Virus record (IMG/VR): IMGVR_UViG_3300022169_000023
Location: 1-27,558 of that record
Reading direction: 5' to 3' (one strand)
Length of the DNA stretch: 27,558 nt
Origin: a virus
Below the pieces are notes generated by a model that ran no database searches, was not told the DNA's origin, and saw nothing but the letters and a program-made list of their open reading frames with translations. Below, one piece after another: positions 16,565-27,000 of the stretch (positions are counted from its first letter, which is position 1; each line of letters opens with the position of its first letter). A program made the position numbers and the translations under genes.

Positions 16565-17989
16565 ATGGCAAGTACTTATGAAAGTCCAGAAACGGTAGTA
16601 ATATCAGAAGCAGGACCAACAATTGCAGCACTTAAAGGGGTAGGCGATGTGTTTTCTACTGGTTTAAAAAAATACGGTGAAATGCGTAATGCGGAAGCTG
16701 TTGCTAATAAAAAGCGTCAAGCAGAACTTGCTAAAGCAATGTACATTAATCCTGAAAAGTATTTTGAAAGAATACAAAAAAACGAAGGAAGTATTGCCGT
16801 GCAAGATCAGGCTTTAGAATTATTTAGAAAAAATACAGAATTGTCTTTGCAGGTTAGAAGTGGAATAGGAGGTCCTGAAGTGTTGCAAAAAAGAAATGAA
16901 ACAATAAAAAAATTAAATCAACTTGTTGGTTATGCTGAAGCTGAAACAACATTTAAACAAAATTGGATTGAGAATGGTGACGAGCGAATAAAAAATATGT
17001 CTAATCAAGGAGGAGCCTCCGCATTAGATGATAAGTATTGGAGTGCTGCTAATATTTTATCTGGAGTTGAAGATGGCAAAGTTGAAACAACTTATGTAAA
17101 TGGTGTTCAATATTACACTTTTACTGGTAAAGGATTAGAAAAACCTTATAAAGTACCAAGTGTAGCGTTTTTAAGCAAAGAGCTACCCACAGTTCCTCAA
17201 TGGGACAAAAGTGTAAAAGATGCTTTAATTCAAATCGGTCTTATTGATAACAACGGTAAGTTAACAATGGATGCTCGTAAAATGACTAAAGAAAAATATT
17301 ATGAAAATGCACGTGAAGCTATTACAAAAGTTGCGGCAGGGTTTGCAAAAAAAGATTTGCATTCTGTTAATAGTATAGTTGTAGATATAATGGGTGAAAA
17401 AGACCAATATCCCGAAGGTAGAGGAACAGGCCAAATCAGCCCTGAATTTGAAGGATCTGTTATCACTCCAGACTATCAAGAAAAATTTAAAAATTCAACA
17501 GGGGACTATGGTATGGCTAATAATGTTCCGCGATGGTATGGCATAGACCCAGAACCAGTAGTAAAAAGCGACTCAAGAAAATTTAATGAAACTATTGGAA
17601 TAACTCCAGAAGAATTATATAAAGAATTTACTGAGAATCCAGCAACAGCTTGGTCACAATATCTTGATACTAAATTACCTGAATATGATGCAAAGACAAA
17701 TATTATTATTGTTCCAGAAATTAAAGAAGATAAAGAAAAAGGTATAAAACCAAAAGCAGAAGAATCGTTTCAGTTAAGCACTACTGCTGGAGCTAAAAGA
17801 TTTTATACTGTTTTATTAAGTAAATATCCAGGTATTGGAGGCAGTAAAGAAGGGCTGGGTTTTAAAAATAAATTTTTAAAATTAATAGAAGAAAAAATGG
17901 GTAAGGTGCAAAGTGACGCAACAAACACAACTAATCAATTGCAACTAGACATAACTCAAGGAAGAAATTTTAATACTGGAAAAAATTAA
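16565..17989 (+). CDS. Putative internal virion protein, unknown function
   Basis: I do not recognise a known domain in this 474-residue protein. Residues about 20-130 are helical and charged (KKYGEMRNAEAVANKKRQAE; QKRNETIKKLNQLVGYAEAE). The middle contains a beta segment (VNGVQYYTFTGKGLEKPYKV), and the last 100 residues are Lys/Glu-rich, ending in a polar Asn/Gln/Thr tail. There is no signal peptide, membrane segment or metal-binding motif, and I see no lysozyme or transglycosylase catalytic pattern. It lies 13 bases after the ejection-protein candidate and 16 bases before the giant protein, so it probably belongs to the packaged, injected set (comparable in position to T7 gp15). That role is inferred from context only. 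Confidence 0.5.
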   Translation: MASTYESPETVVISEAGPTIAALKGVGDVFSTGLKKYGEMRNAEAVANKKRQAELAKAMYINPEKYFERIQKNEGSIAVQDQALELFRKNTELSLQVRSGIGGPEVLQKRNETIKKLNQLVGYAEAETTFKQNWIENGDERIKNMSNQGGASALDDKYWSAANILSGVEDGKVETTYVNGVQYYTFTGKGLEKPYKVPSVAFLSKELPTVPQWDKSVKDALIQIGLIDNNGKLTMDARKMTKEKYYENAREAITKVAAGFAKKDLHSVNSIVVDIMGEKDQYPEGRGTGQISPEFEGSVITPDYQEKFKNSTGDYGMANNVPRWYGIDPEPVVKSDSRKFNETIGITPEELYKEFTENPATAWSQYLDTKLPEYDAKTNIIIVPEIKEDKEKGIKPKAEESFQLSTTAGAKRFYTVLLSKYPGIGGSKEGLGFKNKFLKLIEEKMGKVQSDATNTTNQLQLDITQGRNFNTGKN

Positions 17990-18005
17990 AACTAATAATT
18001 AAATT

Positions 18006-21000
18006 ATGCCAAAATATATTTTTGATGGTGCTACTTTTACTACAGAACAATTAACTGCTGTTGCTGAGGATGCTGGAATAACTCTTGACGAGTTATTTGA
18101 AAAAAACCCTACTATAAAACAAGTTAATGATGAAGAAACTGAAGTTACAGAAAAAGTAATTACTGACCCTACTAAAGAGGGAAAGAAAAACCCTACAACG
18201 GAAGAGGATGCGACTGTTGTAGAGGAAACTGTAGCACCCGATACGGCGTCAGCTTTGGGAGATACTTCTTTGGTTTTACCATTACAAAAAACTAGTGTAA
18301 GAAATCAAGTTAGACAAAAAGAATTAGAAGGATCTTCTGACCCAGAATATATAGCATTATCTGAAGAAGATAAGAAATTTTTAAAGGAGGATATAAGTTT
18401 TTATAATTCGCCTATAATAGACCCAAATACTAATGAAACAATTCAAACAGAAGATGCTCTTTATGCTGAAGAATTAGAAAAAGCTAGGGATATTTTAAAT
18501 AATCCTAGTAAATATAATATTAATGCTTCTCCTGTATATAATCCGCCTCAAAAAATAATAGAAAAATTAGCTGAAAAAATAATTAAAGATGAGTTTAGAT
18601 ATAATAAAATAAAACAAAATGTAAAAAATTATTCAGAAAAAGTTTCTAATAAAACAAAAGACAAATTAGTAAATAAAAAAGTTGATGAATTTATTTCTTT
18701 AAATGATAAATACACGGCGCTTAGTAATGATTATAGTTCTATTTCAGAAGCTTATAGTAAATCTGCAGATTTTGCTAATTTAGAAAATATATCTAATCTT
18801 TTTTCAGATGAAGATTATAAATTTGATTTAACTGGATTAAATAGTGTTAAAGATGCTAAGGTTTATTTAGATAGAATACAAGGACTTGGTAAACCTGAAA
18901 ATTTTGTTACTCAAGCTACTGCTGATTTATATAATAATCTAGTTAATAAATATATAAATGCTGTAGAGCAAGCTGAAACTATTGTTTTAGATAATAATAA
19001 AGAAGTTCCAAAAGCTACATTTAATTTATATAAAGAATTAGTAGAAGATAATCAAAATGTAAACGACGCTCTTAATGCTATTGCTAACAAAATTGAATTA
19101 ACTCCAGCAAAATTAGGAGATTTAAAAACTGAATTAAGTTTTTTAAAGAAAAATTATAGCACTGCTGCTAGGCTGGGGTCAAACGTTGCTTTTCAGTTAG
19201 GTAAAGTGCCATTAAATTTTGCTGGAGGTGTATCTAGAATATTAAACGATTCAGCAGACTTTATATTAGAAGAAATAACAGGAAAAAAACAACCAAAAAA
19301 TCCAGCTGGATTATTTAATTATACAAGTGATTTACTGCAAAAAAAAGAAATTCAAATGCAAGAAGAATTTTCAGATCCTATTAAGTTTGAAGATGCTTTT
19401 GAAAATGGTAGCAATTTTACTGAATTTTTTTTACAAGAGTTAACTAGTCAAGCAGGTATTCTAGCTATGATGTCTACAGGTTTAGGTCCTGGCGCTACTA
19501 TGTTATCTCTTTCTAGTTATGAGGATAAAAGAGTTGCTTTAGAAGAAGACGAAAAACTTTTAGGCACAAGCGATTCTATAGGTAAAAAAATAGGTATATC
19601 AGCAGGATTTGCAGCTGCAGAAGTAGTATTAGGTTTTGCTCCCACTATGAAAATTTTTAATCGAGGCTTTAAAGCAATTGAAAATGTAGGCAAGCGAGAA
19701 TTAATAGAAATGGGAGTAAAAAAGTTTATAAAAAAACAAATTCCTATAACTTTATTAAAAGATCCGGCTATAGAATCTTTTACAGAAGGTGGCACGGTGG
19801 TAGCACAAAATTGGATTGATAGAACATTTGGAGGTAAAAAAGACACTGTTGGGATATGGGATAATGTTTCTCAAGCAATGGTTAGTGGAGGTTTTTTAGG
19901 TACAGCTTTTTCTTCTGTGCCTTTTATTCAAGGAGTAGTTTTAGCTAATCTTTCTGATTATAATAGCTATGAAGGTTTTCGAAAAAATCTTAATCAAATA
20001 AAACAATTAAATACTTCTTTAGAAAGCTTAGACGGCAGAACAAAAGGCGCTAAAGCACTAAAATTACAAGTTGTTCAATTAGAAAAAGATAATTTTAATA
20101 TAATAAATCAAGTTGAGCAAAATGTTAATGCTAACTTGACTAGTGATGGATTTATGCTTTTTGTAAAAGCAACAGAAGTGCAAGAAGATTTAAGATTACA
20201 AGCTAAAGCTATAGAAGAAGACTCGGCTATAAAAAAAGAGGATAAAGAAACATCTTTAAAATCTTTAAAAGAACAATTTAATGAGATTCAAGGAGCCAGA
20301 GATTTGTATAGGCGAAGTTTTAAAATAAATATAAATTTATTACCACAAGCAGAAAGAAATGAGTATATAAATAAAGCTAAATTACAATTAGAAAGCGAAG
20401 GAGAAGTAGATATTACAAAACCGGATTTAAATAAAAGAGCTGAAAAAATTTGGCAAATTGAAACATTTGAAAAAAATCTTGCAAGTGATATTAAAACTAA
20501 TAAAACTTTAAAAGAGTCAGGAGTTGATCAAACGTATGAAGTAGCTGAAACAAAAGCCGAGGCTATTTCATTATTTATCGAAGCAATACAAAAAAGACTT
20601 GCAGATCCTAATAACGCTTTAACCGAAATTGAAGCAGAAGAACTAATTGAACAATTTACAAAAGGCGTTAATGATGGCACGGCTAATGGTGCAAATGTTG
20701 CTACTAAAAATACTAAAACAAATAAAGATGTTTTTGATATAGTTATAGTAAAACCTAATGCTATTAATAATGGTAAAACCGGTACAAGCATACATGAAAT
20801 TGGCCACACTATTTTTACATCAGGCTATTCAACTGATTCTGAAAGTTTTTTGCCTTTAGCAAATACGGTTTTAGCATGGTTACAAAAAAATAACTTAGAG
20901 GCTTATGTAAGAATTACAGAACGAGCTGGGAATGGATCAGATGAAATACTAACTGAATTTTTAGAAGAAGTAGCATCTGGAAGATTAGATTTAGAAGCTA

Positions 21001-24000
21001 AAAACAACAAAGGTTTACTTCAATATTTACCATTGGGTATAATGAACGCTATAAATAAAGCTAGTAATGGTAAAAGCGAATTTAAACTAGGGCCTGGACT
21101 AGATACCGTTGAATTTTTAAAATCTTTAGGTAAAAAATTAAAAGAAGGCACTTTAACTTTAGAAGATGTTCAAGAAATACAAAAAGGAAAAATTTCTGAG
21201 CCTAGTGTTGAAACAATAATTAAAGAATCAAGATCCGAAGATGCATCAAACAAAGTTCAAGAATTATATGAGCAAAAAGGTGCAGATGGTGCGGCTTTTG
21301 AAATAATTGAGCAATTTAAACCTATAGTAAATAAAATAGTTGAAAAACGCAGGAATGCTCCTGGCTTTGATAAACAATTACTTACGGATGAAATTGAAAC
21401 TGGAACTGGAGGTATATTAGATTTAATTAAAGCATATGATCCTACTTCTAATGTTCCTTTAGCTGCATATATAAATAAATATCTGCCAGTAAGATCTATA
21501 ACCGCATCACGCAAAATATTAGGTGAAGAATTTACAGATGATATTACAGAATCACCAAGCGTAGCCGCTGAAGCAGCACCAGAAGTGGAAATTGAAGTTG
21601 CAGAAACAAAGCCTACAGAAAGATTAATTGAAGTTAAAAATAAATTTCTTTTACCTAAGAGCAGAACAGGTTTTGAAGAAAATGTAGCTAACAGAATAGA
21701 TGGGCTTGCCCCAGATGAATTTACATTTAAAAAATTACCAAATTGGGGTAAAGAAGACTTAGCTAAAGAACTTAATATACCAATTAAAAAGTTTGAAGGA
21801 TCTTCTAATTTTACTCAAGCGGAGTTGGGCAGACTTCTTACTTGGATTGAAACAAACGTAAGCGACATTAGAAGAGCTTTACCAGGCGCTGCAGTATTAG
21901 AGGGTGCATCAGTACCTGAAAGCTTAATAGGCACAGCTACAGGAGTTCCTAATAACTTATTAAAGAACATTAACTTATATGAAAGACTAGCAAGAGGCAC
22001 AAAAGATGCAGGGTTAGTTCCTTATAGAAAATTAAAAGGTATTGATAATAGTTCAATACTTAAAGCAGTAAATATAGTAGACGGTAGACAAATGGCTGGG
22101 CCTAGAGATAAAGCCGCTCAAACAGCTAAAGGTATTTTTAACATGATGGCTAAAGTCATGACTAATCAAGAAATACGCAAACAGCTTCAAGCAAAGCCAA
22201 GACCGGATATTACAACGAAAGAAACTGAATCCGCTAGAGCGGGTGGTGTTGAAAGTAGATTATTGTTTAGTAAGTCAATGGAATTACAGACATTAAATAG
22301 TTTAAACATAGGTGGAAATAATAATAACTTATTATTTATTAAATATTCTAAATCATCCAGAAATGCTTATGAAAAAATATTAATAGGTAAAAGACCTGAA
22401 TTAAAAGATGCTTCTGAACAAGTTGATAATTTGTTTAAATGGGTTGATACTTTAGATATTCCTGAAAACAAAAAAAGCAAGCACGAAAAGCTAGCACTGT
22501 TTTACATGGGTAATGGTAACTTAATATTACCTGAAGATGGGTATAAGGTAGAGGATGCTATTAAAGTAGCTGCTAAAAATAAATTAGACCCTTTTAGCTA
22601 CAAAAATCCTAATGAATTATTAGAAAAATTTGCAGGGGATATTTCTCCTAAGAAAATTAATCCTGATAATTTATCTACGTTTAGCAATAAACAAGAGCTT
22701 GCCGATGGTATTACTACATATGAAATTGAAGACAGCAGAGCAGGTCAGGCAGATGTTAGAAAAATAATTGATTCTAATTGGGGTAAAAAAGCAAACCCTT
22801 GGTGCCTTGCTGCTTTAATTGATGGGAATCTTGACCAAGCTTGGGATTATTGGAAAAGATATAGCGGTAAAAAACAAATAGCTTTTCAAAATAATAAGTT
22901 ATTAGCTTTTAACGCATTTGACCAGTATAATCCTCTGGCAGATCCTAGGTGGTACGATAGAATGGATAAGGCTACTGAAGGTTTAGTATTCTATAAAAAA
23001 ATAAATGATCCTAGAGGACTAAAATTAAAATTAGAATTAAATACTAAAAATAATTCAACAAAACAAATTGGGTATGAAGTTGGTAGCCCTAAAAGCAATT
23101 TTTATCAAGAATATAATGTAGACAAAGAGCTTATAACAGAAATTAAAAGAACCGCTACTAAAGAAACATTTTTTTATGATACATTAAAAAGTAATGCTGT
23201 TGAAGAATGGAAAAACGGGGATGAGGGAGCTAAATTTGATTTAGTTTTTTATACACCCATAGAAAACGGTATATTAGAAGAAGATCCTATAGATTTTGAA
23301 GATGCTGATAGTGACTTACGCTTTTGGGACAAAAAAACAGACATTCTCACAGTAGATCCAAGTGCTAAAAAAGATAGATACGGAAATAGAAAATCAACTA
23401 ATTCAAAACATATTTATGAAAGTGTAAATCCTAAACAAAAATATATTGTTCAAGCAAAAGCGGGGGGAGATTTTGGTTATATAGTAGAATATAAAGAGTT
23501 AAATGGAGTTAAATTTCTTACTGGACGTGATATACTAAACAACTATGTTATGCCTGATAAGAAGGCGCCACCTGAGCAGCTAGAATTTGCAAAAAATCTA
23601 GAAAGCGTAAGCAAGCTTATTGGAACGACTTATGGTCAATTACTTGGTGAAATACACGATACCGCTTTTCTTTTAGACTCAAATAATAAGCCTATAATAC
23701 CTATAAAATTTCCTTTTTTAAATACAAATAACAAGGGCGAATTTGAAATAGATCCTATTAATGAAATTGGTAATGAAATTGATAATGAAAGCGCCGACTT
23801 AGAAGGTGGTAAAGACAGTAGAATATTGTTTTCAAAAAACTTTGATGTAAATCCCCCAACTCCTAAAGAAATTACAGAATTAGCTAAATTGTTAAATGTA
23901 AGGCCTACACAAAAAAGTATTAAAGACGCTTTAGTAAAAATAAATAATAAAATTGAAGCTAATCCTTTGTTATATGAAAAATATAATGATATATATAAAA

Positions 24001-27000
24001 CATATTTAGAACCTTATATTTTATTTAAAAAAGAAGCGCGAAAACTAGCATGGCCTGAGGCTGAAAAACAAGTTGAGAAAGTTTTATTAAATCTTATGCA
24101 ACAAGGTTTACCTCTATCTGATGTAAAAATAAACTTGAGTCCTTTAGAAATAGATATAGAATTTAAACTTTACGGAAAAAAGTTTTTTATTGAAGTAAAA
24201 AAGAATGAAAATGCACAATTAGGTACAATATTTTTAAGAGAAAATATTAAAGGCGGTCTTTTTACTAATAATTCTGCGGATAAAGCATTTATAGATGAAA
24301 TAATAAAAAAAGACATTAATAGAAATTCTTTAATTGATCGTATTATTAAAAATCATGGAACAAATGAAATTATATACACAATTAAAGAAAATCAAAAAAT
24401 AATAATAGTACCTGATGCTTATTATCAAGAAGCTAATAGGCAACTTAATACTAGTCAAACAGAGTCAAAATTTGAAATGCCTATAGAGCTTGTTAGTAGT
24501 ATGTATCTTAATAAAGCAGAAAAAGCTGAAAAAAAAGATAAAATTTCAACAAACGGAACCTTTATATCATTTGGCGATTTAGGGTCTTTTGTTATAGGAT
24601 CAAATAATTTGAATGCTCCTCTTCCAAATTTAGAACAAAAAAATGCTACCGTAACGGTTAGAACTCGATGGAAATTTTATCGTAGAAATGATGTTAATTT
24701 TAATGGAAAATATAAAAAAGCAGTAAGTTTATTCCGAATTGCTGTTCCATCTTTAACAAAAGAAACAAAAGAAATTTTATCTAATACTGATGCTTTTTCT
24801 TTTCAAAATGAAGATCAGGCTAGGGCAATTTTAAAATTATCTAAGTCAACATTACAAGCTGCTAAAAATAATAATTCTAAATTACCTAAATCTGAACAAT
24901 TTTCTAAATCTTGGTGGACTAGCGATGCAGTTACCTCAGGGCCTAGTAAAATGGTTATTGATCGACTTAAAAAAATTGATGATCAAGCTAATGAAGCAAG
25001 AATAAAATATAGTAAATCGCAAGATTTAGACGATACTTTTAATAAAATTATTGAAAATAAAACTGGTATTAAAACATACCAAAGATTTGATAGAGCCGGT
25101 GCTACCGTAAGAGGAGCAAGCAAAGGAACGTTTAATTTTTTTATACCGCCTAGTGCTGAAGACTTTGTAGGTTTATTATATAAAACTTTAGGTAAAGGTA
25201 AAGTAGGTGATAGTCAAATGCAATTTTATAAAGATAATTTATTAGATCCTTATGGCAGAGCAATGAATGATGTTTCATCTGCTAGAGTTGCTATGTTTGA
25301 AGATTATAAAACTTTGAAAGAAGATTTAAATATTATACCTAAAGATCTTTCTAAAAAAGGTGTTGAAGAATATACAAGAGAACAAGCTGTGCGGGTTTAT
25401 ATATGGGATCAGCAAGAAAATAAAATACCTGGTATATTTAAAACAAATCAACAAAAATTAGTTGATTATGTAAACGCAAATCCTGATCTTAAACAATTTG
25501 GTGACCAACTGATAGCTATGCAAAAAGGTGACGGATATGTAACACCTAAAGAAGGCTGGCTAGCTGGTACTATTACAACAGATCTTTTAGATAGTGTTAA
25601 TTCTATTAAAAGAAAAAAGTATTTAGAGCAATGGCAAACCAACGTTGATGAAATGTTTGGGGAATCTAACATGAATAAGCTTGAAGCTGCTTTTGGTAAA
25701 CCTTATAGAAGAGCTTTAGAGGATGCTCTCAGTAGAATGAAAAGCGGTAGAAACAAAAAATTTACTGCAGGTAATGAACAAGTAAATGCGTGGACTAATT
25801 GGGTTAATAATTCGGTTGGAACAATAATGTTTTTAAATTCTAGATCTGCAATACTTCAAACTTTATCTACAGTAAACTTTTTAAACTTTGAAGATAATAA
25901 TGTTTTTAAAGCTGGCGCTGCTTTTGCTAATCAACCACAATACTGGAAAGACTTCAAGTTTTTATTTAATTCTGATTTCTTAAAAGAAAGACGTGGTGGA
26001 TTAAGATTTAATGTAAGTGAATCTGAAATAGCTGATGCTGCTAAAAAAGGTGGTGCAAGAGGTGTTGTAAGTAAAATACTTCAAGCAGGTTTTTTACCAA
26101 CGCAAATGGCAGATAGCTTTGCAATTGCAGCTGGAGGTGCTACATTCTATAGAAATAGACTTAATACTTATCTTAAAGAAACTGATGCTGATGGTAATAA
26201 AATTTATACAGAAGCTGAAGCGCAAGAAAAAACATTTTTAGATTTTAGAGAAACAGCAGAAGAGTCTCAACAATCATCTAGGCCGGATAGAATTAGCATG
26301 GAGCAAGCGGGTCCATTAGGACGTACTATATTAGCTTTTGCAAATACACCAGCGCAATATACTAGAATAATGAAAAAGGCTATTCTGGACATTAAAAATG
26401 GCCGTGGAAGCCTTAAAGCTAATATATCTAGACTTATATATTATGGAGTTGTTCAAAATATTATATTTGGAGCTATTCAAGCAGCTACATTTTCTTTAGC
26501 TTTTGGGGGCGGAGATGAAGAAGATCAATTGTTTGAAGAAAAAGCTATGCGAATTGCTAATGGTACAGCTGATTCTATTTTAAGAGGAGCTGGCCTTTAT
26601 GGGGCTATTGCAGCTACAATTAAAAATACAGCTATTAAATTAATAAAAGAATCTAAAAAATCTAGAACTGATTACTTTGAAGCGGGGCTAGTTGAGTTAG
26701 CAGGTATATCACCTCCAATACAATCTAAAGTTAAAAAATGGAGGAGCGCTACAAAATCTTACGAATACAATAAAAAAGAAATGGCAGCAAAAGGCTTTAG
26801 CTTAGATAGCCCATCATATTTAGCCGGAGCAAATGTTATTGCTGCTTTTACTAACTTGCCTACGGATCGAGTGGTTAAAAAAGTTACTAATGTTTATGAT
26901 GCAATGCAAGAAGATGTAGAGGTGTGGAAACGGACTGCATTGTTAATGGGTTGGTCTAAATGGGAATTAGAGCCAACAGTTAAAAAAGCTAAAACAAAAA

